Positions 44,429 through 53,241 of a DNA stretch of 64,000 nt are shown piece after piece. The notes below the pieces were generated by a model that ran no database searches, was not told the origin of the DNA, and saw nothing but the letters and a program-made list of their open reading frames with translations. How positions within the stretch are numbered: the first letter of the stretch is position 1; every line of letters begins with the position of its first letter. This DNA comes from Devosia litorisediminis (lineage in GTDB: Bacteria > Pseudomonadota > Alphaproteobacteria > Rhizobiales > Devosiaceae): assembly GCF_018334155.1 (NCBI RefSeq), contig NZ_JAGXTP010000001.1, positions 1,488,001-1,552,000 on the forward strand. The letters are read 5' to 3'. The translations under genes were made by a program, and so were the position numbers.

Positions 44429-45445
44429 ATGGCCAAAATCACGCTGTCCAAAATTGCTGCGGTGTCCGGGCTGTCCAAGTTCGCTGTCTCGCGGGCACTT
44501 GCCGGAAAATCCGGCGTTAGCGAGGACACCAGAAAGCGCGTCGAGCAGATTGCCGCTGATCTTGGCTATCAGAAGGCCACACCCAAGGGCGAAGCCCCGA
44601 CCATTGGCGTGATCTTCCACGACGCTGATCTGATCAACAGCGAACTGCATCTGCTGGTTCAAAACGGCGTTCAGGCTGAGGCACACCGACTGGGCTATCG
44701 TACCAGCATGCGCTGGACACATGATCCCGCAGAGATGGAAACGCTTATCGCCAGTTGCAGCGGCGCCATCCTAGTCGGCACCCATGATCGCCAATGCCTG
44801 GATCGAGCCTACGCTGTTGGTAAGCCGCTGGTCCGTACCGGTTGGCTGGATGCGCTCGAACAGGTCGACCAAGTTTGCTCGACGGACCATGAAGCGGGCT
44901 CCGCAGTGGCGCTGTATCTGCTTGGACTGGGGCACCGTTCGGTGGCCTATGTTCAGGGTACCCCAGGCTATCGGGGCCGCGTTGAGCGCCACTATGGCGC
45001 TCGGGAAGTGTTCGAACGACATGGTGACGTCGAGTTCACCAACCTAAAGTTCGACGCCGAGAACCGCTTCTCTGAAGTGCTCGCGGCGCTGCATGAGCAG
45101 GGAACCGTGCCCACCGCCTTCTTCTGCGCACATGACGGACTGGCGGTGACCGTCATTTCCGAACTGCTGCGTCTTGGCTACCACATTCCCGACGATGTCT
45201 CGGTAATAGGCTTTGGCGACAATTCCGCTGCCCAGCAGATTTCTCCAGCGCTGACGACCGTGAAAGTCCATGGCTACAGCATCGGCACCGCAAGTGTGCG
45301 GATGATTGATGACCGGGTTGTCGGGCGATTGCCTCCTGCCCCGGTCCGGTTGCAGATTGCCAATGCCATTGTTGAGCGCCAGTCGGCGGGTGTCGCCAAT
45401 CCCAGCCGCGCGCTCCTTAGAATGGGACGTCGCCAGAGGCAGTGA
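44429..45445 (+). CDS. LacI family repressor of the galactoside cassette
   Basis: 338 residues. The start is ATG 44429 with GAGGAG upstream. HTH: MAKITLSKIAAVSGLSKFAV then SRALAGKSGVSEDTRKRV and GYQKATPKG hinge. The ligand domain follows, with FFCAHDGLAVTVISELLRLG and PDDVSVIGFGDN near the C-terminus. It is divergent from the 13-kb operon and lies inside the pair of long repeats, so regulator and target would move together. Confidence 0.9.
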   Translation: MAKITLSKIAAVSGLSKFAVSRALAGKSGVSEDTRKRVEQIAADLGYQKATPKGEAPTIGVIFHDADLINSELHLLVQNGVQAEAHRLGYRTSMRWTHDPAEMETLIASCSGAILVGTHDRQCLDRAYAVGKPLVRTGWLDALEQVDQVCSTDHEAGSAVALYLLGLGHRSVAYVQGTPGYRGRVERHYGAREVFERHGDVEFTNLKFDAENRFSEVLAALHEQGTVPTAFFCAHDGLAVTVISELLRLGYHIPDDVSVIGFGDNSAAQQISPALTTVKVHGYSIGTASVRMIDDRVVGRLPPAPVRLQIANAIVERQSAGVANPSRALLRMGRRQRQ

Positions 45446-45500
45446 CTGACAGTGGTCGTCTCTAAGCCTGCTGCCCATGGTCCTGGGTGCCTGAGCGAAC

Positions 45501-45782
45501 CCACAAACTTATCCCCGCCCCCGAAATTCCATGCCATCATGTCCGCGTTCCCACCAGTCACCGGTTCCAACGCAGGATCGGGTGGGAGGTCCGGGGGATG
45601 GGGGCGCCTGTCCAGTGGGGTAAGCGGCAGTCGCGTCTGAAATACCGGCGCAGGCTGAACCGACCCTCGCGCGAAACCGGTTCGTGACGGGCGGCCCTTG
45701 GCTCCCCCACCACACTACCCCTTGGCCGGGTCAACGGCCGCCCGTTACCCGTGTACCCGCGAGGCCAATCCGGCCGGGCGGC
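45501..45782. repeat. Long direct repeat, copy 2 (282 bp)
   Basis: Second copy of 30539-30820, same orientation, about four mismatches, starting 56 bases after the LacI stop. The right end again coincides with CGGGCGGC of the terminal inverted repeat. No obvious target-site duplication was seen at either copy. Confidence 0.88.
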
Positions 45783-45797
45783 ATATCGTCGTGCCTG

Positions 45798-46178
45798 CTA
45801 TCGGGGCTCCTGCTGATTTCGGGCATAGCACCGCGTTCCTGCAAAATCGGGCAGCCAGTGCGCGCGCCGGACCGTCCACAGTTCATAGTCTGGCGTGAAC
45901 TGTTCGGGGTCATCGAGCGCGCCCAGATGCACCTCAACCTCATCATCGCTGCGCGCGAAGACCGAGGAGCCACATTGGGGGCAGAAGTGACGGCCCTGAT
46001 AGTCCCGCGTCTCGCCGCTGATGGTCACCGCGTGGGCCGGAAAGATCGCGGCTGCAAAGAACAGTGCGCCGTGATGCTTGCGGCAGTCCATGCAATGGCA
46101 AAGCCCCACTCGGTCCGGCTGGCCGCGCGCCACCAGCCGCACTGCGCCACACAGACATCCACCGCTGAGCTGATCCAT
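45798..46178 (-). CDS. GFA family zinc protein
   Basis: 126 residues starting MDQLSGGCLCGAVRLVARGQ (ATG 46178). Zinc ligands: Cys8 and Cys10 (CLCGA), Cys27, Cys29 and Cys32 (LCHCMDCRK), Cys66 and Cys69 (CPQCGS), the standard GFA/CENP-V set. Relatives include the glutathione-dependent formaldehyde-activating enzyme, but most GFA proteins have no proven reaction. It follows the LacI gene by 28 bases and may be the last cistron of tctCBA-lacI. Confidence 0.88.
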   Translation of the reverse strand: MDQLSGGCLCGAVRLVARGQPDRVGLCHCMDCRKHHGALFFAAAIFPAHAVTISGETRDYQGRHFCPQCGSSVFARSDDEVEVHLGALDDPEQFTPDYELWTVRRAHWLPDFAGTRCYARNQQEPR

Positions 46179-46206
46179 AGGGGCCTCCCTTGGTGGCGCG
46201 TTTTGG

Positions 46207-47244
46207 CTAGGCTGAACCGCGCCGGACGATCTCAAAGCCGATATCGTGCACTGCCTGCAGTGGCTCAGCCGAGCGGAAACGATCGACCAGGGCGTTGGCA
46301 GCCACCTGCCCCAGCACCTGACGATCAATGCGGATGCTGGTCAGGCCCGGCTCGGTGCTGGCGGCAAACTCCTGATCGCCAAACCCGATCACGGCCAGAT
46401 CTTCGGGGATTTTCAGCCCGCGTTTATTGGCTTCGATCAGCACGCCCTGGGCGAACTGGTCCGAACTGCAGAACACCACCGAGCGGGGTGGCAGCCCCTG
46501 CTCCAGCAATTGGGTCAGGGCATCGCGACCAAGGCCAAGCGAAGCGGAAATATCGTATTCGACACGGCCCACACTCGTGCCGGTCCGCTTGGCAAAGCGG
46601 CTGGCAAAGGCATCGCGGCGGCGTACGGCGCGCTCATCGCCCGCAGTGATGGTGGTCGCCTTGAGATAGCCCGCATCAACGGCGTAGTCGGCCGCGGCCA
46701 GCCCGGCTTCGGCATGGGAAAACCCGACGCAGCAATCGATCGGCGTATCGGAAATGTCCCAGACCTCGACCACCGGAATGCCCGCATTGTGCAGCATGCG
46801 GCGCGCGCCGGCGCTGTGGTGCTTGCCGGTCAGCAGAATGGCGTCGGGCCGGCGCGAGAGATGGGTGGCAATGGCCTGCTCCTCGCGGCCCAGATCAAAG
46901 CCGGTTTCGGACAGCATGATCTGATAGCCGTGCCCCCACATGATATTGGAGAAGGCGTGGAGCATGCTCGAATAGACAATATTGGTCACCGAGGGCACCA
47001 GCGCCGCAATCAGATTGCTCTTACTCGACGCCAGGGCGCCGGCCACCGCATTGGGCACATAGCCGGTGCGCTCGATCGCATCATGGATGCGTTGCAGCGT
47101 TTCGGGCGAGACTTTTTCGGGCGCCGAAAGCGCGCGCGACACGGTCACCTGTGAGACACCGGCCAACCGGCCGACTTCGGCCATGGTGACACCACCCCCT
47201 GAGGGGCGACGGGTGTTTGAACTGTCCTTGGAGCGAATTCCCAT
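46207..47244 (-). CDS. LacI family regulator linked to the TctCBA operon (GntR-type LacI)
   Basis: 345 residues. HTH: VTMAEVGRLAGVSQVTVSRA then LSAPEKVSPETLQRI and YVPNAVAGALASSKS. The sequence is closest in character to the gluconate-type LacI regulators (long SNLIAALVPSVTNIVYSSML sugar-domain start). ATG at 47244. It lies 47 bases after tctA, so it may be co-transcribed, and probably binds the two ATGCGCAT palindromes at 50418 and 50527. Confidence 0.88.
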   Translation of the reverse strand: MGIRSKDSSNTRRPSGGGVTMAEVGRLAGVSQVTVSRALSAPEKVSPETLQRIHDAIERTGYVPNAVAGALASSKSNLIAALVPSVTNIVYSSMLHAFSNIMWGHGYQIMLSETGFDLGREEQAIATHLSRRPDAILLTGKHHSAGARRMLHNAGIPVVEVWDISDTPIDCCVGFSHAEAGLAAADYAVDAGYLKATTITAGDERAVRRRDAFASRFAKRTGTSVGRVEYDISASLGLGRDALTQLLEQGLPPRSVVFCSSDQFAQGVLIEANKRGLKIPEDLAVIGFGDQEFAASTEPGLTSIRIDRQVLGQVAANALVDRFRSAEPLQAVHDIGFEIVRRGSA

Positions 47245-47291
47245 GTCAGTTCAATACCCTGCAAAACCGGCAACGGGAAGCGGGCTTGGCC

Positions 47292-48782
47292 TCAGATTGT
47301 GTCCCTGTTCCGGCGCGCCATGAGGATGGACAGGCCAATCGAGGTAGCGATCAGCACCCAGAGCACCATGGCGATCCAGCTCTTGGTGAAAAAGATGGTC
47401 AAATCACCGAACGATTCGAGGCTTTTGACGAAGTAGATTTCGGCTGATGGTCCCAGAATGAAGCCGATGATAAAGGGGGCGATCTCGAGCCGCAATTTGG
47501 TGGCCAGCCAACCGAACAGCCCGAAGATCAGAAGCGTCCAGACATCGAACATAATGCCGTAATTGATGGTGTAGGCGCCGATCACGCACATCATCAGGAT
47601 GACCGGAAACAGGATGTGTTTGGGGACCGCCACCACCAGCGCAAACCAGCGGATGGCGAAATACATCATCAGAAACATGGCAATGTTGGCGATCACCATG
47701 GCCACAATCATGGCGTCCCAGGTGGGACCATTATTGCCGATGAAAAGCGGGCCCACCTGAATGCCCTGCAGCGCGAAGGCGCCAATCAGCAAGGCAGTAG
47801 TGGAATCGCCGGGGATGCCCAGCGATAGCAGCGGCACCAGTGCGCCGCCGGTCAGCCCATTATTGCCGGCTTCGGATGCCATGATGCCGGCCGGCTCTCC
47901 CTTACCGAAGCGCTCGGGGTGCCGGGATGTCGTCTTGGCCGCCGTATAGGCCAAAATGGAGGCCGCCGAGCCGCCCACGCCGGGCAGGATGCCGACAAAG
48001 GTGCCGATGCCCGAGGACCGCAGCAGATTGCCGATCTGGCCCTTGAAGACCGAGAAGGAGAAGCGCGATGAGGCCCCAACCTCAATCTCGCTGAGCGACA
48101 TGCCCTTGCGCATGCCCTTTTCGGCCTCGCTGAGAATGGTCGCCAGACCGAACAGTGCGATGAGCACGGGAAGCAGCGAGAAGCCGCCTTCCAGCCAGTA
48201 ATCGAGCCCGGGCGGGATGAGGCGGAAATGGCCGTTGCCACCATCGGTGACGTCATAGACCCCGATCAGGCTGACGAAGATGCCCAGAAAGCCCGAGAAA
48301 ATGCCGAGCAGCATATTGCTCGACAGCGCCGCCATCACGGTCAGGGCGAACAGGATGATCAGGAATTTTTCGACATAGGAAAACTTGATGGCAAAATCGG
48401 CCAGGGCTGGGGCGAAGAAGTAGAGTGCGGCCAGCGACACCAGACCGCCCACCAGCGACGCCACGATGCCGATTCGCATGGCTTTCTCGCCCTCGCCGCG
48501 CTGGGCCATGGGGTAGCCGTCAAAACAGGTGGTGATTGATGAGGGAGTGCCGGGAATACCCAGCAGGACGGCCGGGACCAGCCCGCCGGAGATACCGCCG
48601 ACATAAAGGCCCAGCAGCAACGCCAGGCCATTCTCGAGCCCCAGCGAATAGGTGAGCGGCAGGCAGATTGCCACCGCCATGGTGGCGGTCATGCCGGGAA
48701 TGGCGCCGAAAATGATGCCCACCAGCGTGCCGCCAACGGCCAGCGAAACAAAGAGCGGGGTGATGAATTCGAGGACTTCCAT
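47292..48782 (-). CDS. tctA: Tripartite tricarboxylate transporter large permease, TctA family
   Basis: 496 residues with about twelve helices and family-typical stretches: VGIIFGAIPGMTATMAVAIC, GISGGLVPAVLLGIPGTPSS, GSAASILAYTAAKTTSRHPE and LSLGIPGDSTTALLIGAFAL. Secondary transporter for a carboxylate delivered by TctC. The next gene upstream in the operon is tctB. Confidence 0.93.
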   Translation of the reverse strand: MEVLEFITPLFVSLAVGGTLVGIIFGAIPGMTATMAVAICLPLTYSLGLENGLALLLGLYVGGISGGLVPAVLLGIPGTPSSITTCFDGYPMAQRGEGEKAMRIGIVASLVGGLVSLAALYFFAPALADFAIKFSYVEKFLIILFALTVMAALSSNMLLGIFSGFLGIFVSLIGVYDVTDGGNGHFRLIPPGLDYWLEGGFSLLPVLIALFGLATILSEAEKGMRKGMSLSEIEVGASSRFSFSVFKGQIGNLLRSSGIGTFVGILPGVGGSAASILAYTAAKTTSRHPERFGKGEPAGIMASEAGNNGLTGGALVPLLSLGIPGDSTTALLIGAFALQGIQVGPLFIGNNGPTWDAMIVAMVIANIAMFLMMYFAIRWFALVVAVPKHILFPVILMMCVIGAYTINYGIMFDVWTLLIFGLFGWLATKLRLEIAPFIIGFILGPSAEIYFVKSLESFGDLTIFFTKSWIAMVLWVLIATSIGLSILMARRNRDTI

Positions 48783-48800
48783 GGTCGCAATCCTCCGCGC

Positions 48801-49220
48801 TCAAGGCAGGGTCAGGTAGAAGATTTCGGTAAACAGCCACCACACCAGCACCGGGCCGAGTATGGCGACGATGGCGACGGGAATGAATTTGGCCAGCGTG
48901 CGCTGCTGCATGAAGAGCAGCCCGGTCAGCGCCAGAAACGGCACCGAGCACAGCAGGAACCCCAGACCGGTATTGGGCCAGAAGTCGCCGACCGGCACCA
49001 TCAGTGAGAAGTAGAGGATGGTCAGCCCCAGCGTGCCGAAAAACCGCAGCTTGTCCATTTGCGCAAACGTTTCGCGCCACATGGTGCCTGACGCCAGGAT
49101 GTCCCGCCGCTGCGTGACGAGAATGGCCAGGCCCAGGATCAAAAGGATGATCCCGATCAGCGTGGGAAAGATCGTGTGGGAGGTCGGAAAATCGACCGTG
49201 ACGCGGGTCAGTTCACCCAT
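48801..49220 (-). CDS. tctB: Tripartite tricarboxylate transporter small permease, TctB family
   Basis: 139 residues with four predicted helices, beginning with polar residues and then TIFPTLIGIILLILGLAILV. Between tctC and tctA, the usual order. Low sequence conservation is normal for this subunit; the call rests on size, topology and position. Confidence 0.85.
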   Translation of the reverse strand: MGELTRVTVDFPTSHTIFPTLIGIILLILGLAILVTQRRDILASGTMWRETFAQMDKLRFFGTLGLTILYFSLMVPVGDFWPNTGLGFLLCSVPFLALTGLLFMQQRTLAKFIPVAIVAILGPVLVWWLFTEIFYLTLP

Positions 49221-49252
49221 TGTGGTGGTCCATCTCTGGTAAACGGAACGAC

Positions 49253-49276
49253 GCCCCGGCCGTGACCGGCCGAGGC
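49253..49276 (-). other. Intercistronic hairpin between tctC and tctB
   Basis: GCCCCGGCCG (49253-49262), loop TGAC, CGGCCGAGGC (49267-49276): a ten-pair stem with one mismatch, in the 69-base spacer after the binding-protein gene. Matches the hairpin placement after dctP. Confidence 0.6.
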
Positions 49277-49289
49277 AAGGTAATGGGCG

Positions 49290-50336
49290 CTATTCAGCCT
49301 TGAGCTGATCGACAATACCACTGATGCGATCGCGCTTGGCGCTGAGATGAGCCAGGGCCGCGTCACGGGCCTGGAAGTTCGGGATGAAGAAAGCCGCGGC
49401 CTGCTTCTGCTGGATCGAGCCTTCCGCATAGATTTCAGCCAGAGCGGCGTCGATGGTGTCCATCAGGGCCGGATCCATGTCCTTGTTGTAGAGCAGGAAG
49501 AACTCCTTATCGAAGGCGAAGTCCTCGCTGCCATCGAGCGTGACGCTGGTGGCCGGGCTGGCGAACTGCATGAAGTCGTCGCGCGTCGTGTCGCCCATAC
49601 CGGCCTCGGGGGCCTGCTCAAGCGTCGCGGGGCGTGCGGTGATCCAGACAAAGCGCATCGCCTTGGCATCGTCGGCTGGTAATTGGGTGAACTGCTCATT
49701 GGCCTGGATCGAGCCATTAATCACATCGGCCAGCCCATCCCACATGGCCTGGTTCTTGTCGGCCTGTGAGCCAGTATTGACTGCTACTACATTGGCTTCT
49801 GAGCCCGGGGCGTTGACCCGGGCGGCGTTCTGCATCGCGGTGAAGCCGATTTCCGAGACACCGCCGGGCTGAATGGCAACGCGTACGGCCGTGCCCGCTT
49901 CAGCCGCTGCCAGAATGTCTTCCATGGTCTGGTAGGGCGAACTGGCCGGCACCAGGAAAGCGTTGCCGGGATTGATCGCAACGGTCGGCCCAATCACGTA
50001 ATTGGCGAATGGATCATCATTACCCGGGACGCCATAGACGTGGGACAGATAGATCTGGTCGTGGTGCAGCATGATGGTTGTGCCACGGCTATCGCGGTCA
50101 AGGGCCTTGAGCCCTTCACTGGTGCCAACCGGATCAACCTTGATGTTGACGCCTAGGTGTTCAGCCAGCGCTTCGGCCACAATGGCCGAGTTCTGATAGG
50201 TGTCGCCGCCCGTTGAGGTGGAGCCAATGACCATGCGGATATTGCGGGGCAAGTCCTGGCCCGAAGCGGTTAGCGGTGAAGCGGCCAGCGCCACGGTGCC
50301 CAAGGCCGCCAGAATTGTTCTGCGGTTCAGTGTCAT
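49290..50336 (-). CDS. tctC: Tripartite tricarboxylate transporter binding protein, TctC family
   Basis: 348 residues. ATG 50336 with GGGAGGA upstream; signal MTLNRRTILAALGTVALAAS then PLTASG, with an RR pair that could be Tat or Sec. The mature part begins LPRNIRMVIGSTSTGGDTYQ and contains VDPVGTSEGLKALDRDSRG, both like the beta-strand-loop binding sites of Bug proteins. It binds a carboxylate; with an arabinonate-type dehydratase divergent, a sugar acid is likely. The longer upstream frame overlaps the operator region and is not used. Confidence 0.9.
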   Translation of the reverse strand: MTLNRRTILAALGTVALAASPLTASGQDLPRNIRMVIGSTSTGGDTYQNSAIVAEALAEHLGVNIKVDPVGTSEGLKALDRDSRGTTIMLHHDQIYLSHVYGVPGNDDPFANYVIGPTVAINPGNAFLVPASSPYQTMEDILAAAEAGTAVRVAIQPGGVSEIGFTAMQNAARVNAPGSEANVVAVNTGSQADKNQAMWDGLADVINGSIQANEQFTQLPADDAKAMRFVWITARPATLEQAPEAGMGDTTRDDFMQFASPATSVTLDGSEDFAFDKEFFLLYNKDMDPALMDTIDAALAEIYAEGSIQQKQAAAFFIPNFQARDAALAHLSAKRDRISGIVDQLKAE

Positions 50337-50417
50337 AGTGTCCTCCCATTGCCGCTTAGCGGCGTTCGCGAAAGTGGCGGACCTTCTCCCCGTCCGGCCA
50401 CATCGATCCACATACGT

Positions 50418-50435
50418 AATGTATGCGCATTCATT
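50418..50435. promoter_or_regulatory. Palindromic operator near the tctC promoter
   Basis: AATGTATGCGCATTCATT, an 18-base palindrome with one mismatched pair and ATGCGCAT at its centre, 82 bases before the tctC ATG. Confidence 0.6.
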
Positions 50436-50526
50436 TTGATGCATCATTCTTCCGACCCTTGTCAACCGCACAACATCCGATTGGAGCGTAATGCTCAAAC
50501 TCACTCGCGAACGTGTTGACACTATC

Positions 50527-50546
50527 AGATGCATGCGCATACATCT
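50527..50546. promoter_or_regulatory. Palindromic operator near the dehydratase promoter
   Basis: AGATGCATGCGCATACATCT, a 20-base palindrome with one mismatched pair and the same ATGCGCAT centre, 25 bases before the dehydratase ATG. Confidence 0.62.
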
Positions 50547-50570
50547 GCGGCATTGAATTGGAGGAACGTC

Positions 50571-52313
50571 ATGACCGAAGGTACCCGCAAAGACGCGGCA
50601 TCGCTGCGCTCAGCGCGCTGGCTCGCGCCCGACGACCTGCGCAGCTTTGGACACCGTTCACGCTTGATGCAGCTGGGGTTTTCCGAGGAAGATTTTGCCG
50701 GAAAGCCGGTGATCGGCATTCTCAACACCTGGTCCGAGCTCAATTCCTGCCACAGCCACTTTCCGCAGCGGGTCGTGGACGTCAAGCGCGGCATTGCGCA
50801 GGCCGGTGGCTTTGCCGTGGAACTGCCTACCCTGTCGGTCGATGAGAGCTTCACCAAACCCACCTCCATGCTTTACCGCAATCTGCTGGCCATGGAGACC
50901 GAGGAAATGATCCGCTCGCACCCGCTCGACGGTGTGGTGCTGATGGGTGGTTGTGACAAGACCACCCCGGGATTGGTGATGGGTGCAATCACCGCTGGCG
51001 TGCCCATGATCTATCTGCCAGCGGGCCCGATGCTGCGCGGGCATTATGCCGGCACTGTTCTGGGCTCGGGCTCAGACGCGTGGAAATACTGGGACGAGCG
51101 TCGTGCCGGCAATGTCAGCGACGAGCAGTGGCGTGGCCTGCAGGGCGGCATTGCTCGTTCAGCGGGCGTTTGCATGACGATGGGCACAGCCTCGACGATG
51201 ACGGCGATTACCGACGCAATGGGGATCACGCTGCCCGGAGCCTCGTCGATCCCCGCGGTGGATTCGGCCCATTCGCGCATGTCGGCCAGTTGCGGTCGCC
51301 GGATCGTTGACATGGTCTGGGAAGATCTGACCCCGGACAAGATTGTCACCGACGCCGCCCTGCGCAATGCCGCCATCGTCGCCATGGCTACAGGGTGCTC
51401 CACCAATGCGGTGGTGCATCTGATTGCGATGGCGCGCCGCGCTGGTGTTGCTCTGGGTCTGGACGATCTGGACGCGCTGGGCCGGGTGACGCCGCTACTG
51501 GCCAATGTCCGTCCATCGGGCAAGGACTATCTGATGGAGGACTTCTACTTCGCTGGTGGGCTGCTGGCCTTGATGAAGCAGATCCAGGATCGGCTCGACA
51601 CCGCGTGTCTGACAGTGAACGGCAAGACGCTGGGCGAAAATCTCGAAGGCGCCGAGGTCTATAATGACGACGTCATTCGTCCGCTCTCCAACCCCGTATA
51701 TCACGAAGGCTCGCTGGCGGTGCTGCGCGGCAATCTGTGCCCGGATGGCGCGGTGATCAAACCCGCCGCATGCGACCCGAAATACTACCAGCACGAGGGC
51801 CCCGCGCTGGTTTTTGACAGCTATCCGGAGATGAAGAAGGCGGTGGATGACGAAACGCTCGACATCACCCCAGACCACGTCATGGTGTTGCGGAATGCCG
51901 GGCCACAGGGGGGGCCGGGAATGCCCGAATGGGGCATGCTGCCAATCCCCAAGGCCCTGATCAAAAAGGGTTTCCGCGATATGTTGCGGATATCGGATGC
52001 GCGTATGTCGGGCACCTCCTACGGCGCTTGCGTGCTGCATGTGGCACCGGAATCCTTTGTTGGGGGCCCGCTCGCACTGCTCAAGACGGGCGACATGATC
52101 CGCTTGGATCTGGTCAATCGGCGGCTGGATATGCTGGTGGCCGAGGATGAACTTGAGCGCCGCCGCGCCGCCTGGACGCCACCCGCGCCGCTGTTTGAAC
52201 GGGGTTGGGGCTGGATGTACTCCAAGCATGTCACGCAGGCCGACAAGGGCTGCGACTTCGATTTTCTTGAACGCGATTTCGGCGCTGCTGCCGGCGAACC
52301 CGACATTTACTAG
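50571..52313 (+). CDS. IlvD/Edd family sugar-acid dehydratase, L-arabinonate-dehydratase-like
   Basis: 580 residues. The three cluster cysteines are Cys60 (WSELNSCHSHF), Cys128 (LMGGCDKTTPG) and Cys201 (SAGVCMTMGTAST). These are one residue away from the known [2Fe-2S] ligands of the Rhizobium L-arabinonate dehydratase (59, 127 and 200), which points to the pentonate/hexonate branch rather than valine synthesis. The final MSGTSYGACVLHVAPES also fits. The ATG at 50571 has GGAGGAAC upstream; the open frame extends to 50529, inside the operator, without support. It forms an operon with an aldolase and an RraA-type gene. Confidence 0.9.
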   Translation: MTEGTRKDAASLRSARWLAPDDLRSFGHRSRLMQLGFSEEDFAGKPVIGILNTWSELNSCHSHFPQRVVDVKRGIAQAGGFAVELPTLSVDESFTKPTSMLYRNLLAMETEEMIRSHPLDGVVLMGGCDKTTPGLVMGAITAGVPMIYLPAGPMLRGHYAGTVLGSGSDAWKYWDERRAGNVSDEQWRGLQGGIARSAGVCMTMGTASTMTAITDAMGITLPGASSIPAVDSAHSRMSASCGRRIVDMVWEDLTPDKIVTDAALRNAAIVAMATGCSTNAVVHLIAMARRAGVALGLDDLDALGRVTPLLANVRPSGKDYLMEDFYFAGGLLALMKQIQDRLDTACLTVNGKTLGENLEGAEVYNDDVIRPLSNPVYHEGSLAVLRGNLCPDGAVIKPAACDPKYYQHEGPALVFDSYPEMKKAVDDETLDITPDHVMVLRNAGPQGGPGMPEWGMLPIPKALIKKGFRDMLRISDARMSGTSYGACVLHVAPESFVGGPLALLKTGDMIRLDLVNRRLDMLVAEDELERRRAAWTPPAPLFERGWGWMYSKHVTQADKGCDFDFLERDFGAAAGEPDIY

Positions 52314-52328
52314 AACAAGGCCCGTATC

Positions 52329-53228
52329 ATGACGTTGACTCTCGACCAGGCCCTGACCGGCATTTCCGGCATTCTCGTCACCCCCTATGACGCCGCGGGT
52401 GAGGTGGCCCCTGCCCGGCTGGCCCCAATTCTTGATCGTGCGCTGGGCGCAGGCCTGCATATGCCGGTGGTCAACGGCAATACGGGCGAGTTCTATGCCC
52501 TGACTACCGAAGAAGCCTCGGTCATGGTGCGCGAAGTTGCTGAGTTGGTTGACGGGCGGGCGCCGCTGCTGGCAGGGATCGGACGCGGCATTCGGGATGC
52601 CATGGCGCTGGCAAAAGTGTCCGCACAGGCGGGCGCAGCAGCTCTGATGGTACACCAGCCACCGGATCCCTTTGTCGCGCCCCGCGGTACCGTGGATTAT
52701 CTCAAGGGGATAGCCGACGCGTCGGGTGGCCTGCCGATGATGCTCTATCTGCGCAACGACGCCATAGGGACCAAGGCGATCACCGAGCTTTGCGCCATAC
52801 CGGGCGTCAAAGGCGTCAAATGGGCCACCCCAAATCCGCTCAAACTGGCCGAGGCCAAGGCAGCGTGCGACCCCTCCATCGTCTGGGTTGGCGGACTTGC
52901 CGAGGTCTGGGCACCAGCGCTGTACGCTGTTGGTGCACGCGGCTTTACCTCTGGACTGATCAATGTCTGGCCTGAACGCTCTCTCGCCATTCATGCTGCG
53001 CTTGAGGCCGGGGATTACGGACTGGCCAATGAACTGATCGCTGGCATGAAAGCCTTCGAGGATATCCGCGCGCAGGAAATGAACGGCACCAATGTGACCG
53101 GGGTCAAGGCAGCTCTGTTGGCACTGGGACGCGACTGCGGACCAACACGCCCACCCTCGGCCTGGCCCCTAACCAATGCGCAGCAAACCCAGCTCGACGC
53201 CTTTATTGCCCAGAACAAGCTGACCTAA
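52329..53228 (+). CDS. DapA-family 2-keto-3-deoxy acid aldolase or dehydratase
   Basis: 299 residues of the N-acetylneuraminate lyase/dihydrodipicolinate synthase family. GNTGEFYAL (50-58), Tyr140 in MMLYLRND and the Schiff-base Lys164 in GVKWATPNPLK fit the catalytic set. The nearby sugar-acid dehydratase suggests the substrate is a 2-keto-3-deoxy acid: either retro-aldol cleavage or dehydration to alpha-ketoglutarate semialdehyde, as in L-KDA dehydratase. It starts 15 bases after the dehydratase stop. Confidence 0.86.
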   Translation: MTLTLDQALTGISGILVTPYDAAGEVAPARLAPILDRALGAGLHMPVVNGNTGEFYALTTEEASVMVREVAELVDGRAPLLAGIGRGIRDAMALAKVSAQAGAAALMVHQPPDPFVAPRGTVDYLKGIADASGGLPMMLYLRNDAIGTKAITELCAIPGVKGVKWATPNPLKLAEAKAACDPSIVWVGGLAEVWAPALYAVGARGFTSGLINVWPERSLAIHAALEAGDYGLANELIAGMKAFEDIRAQEMNGTNVTGVKAALLALGRDCGPTRPPSAWPLTNAQQTQLDAFIAQNKLT

Positions 53229-53241
53229 GGATACCTGCAAG

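Noticed and set aside
51495..52994. 499-codon minus-strand frame opposite the dehydratase and aldolase genes
   Set aside because: Spans two real genes with catalytic motifs on the other strand.
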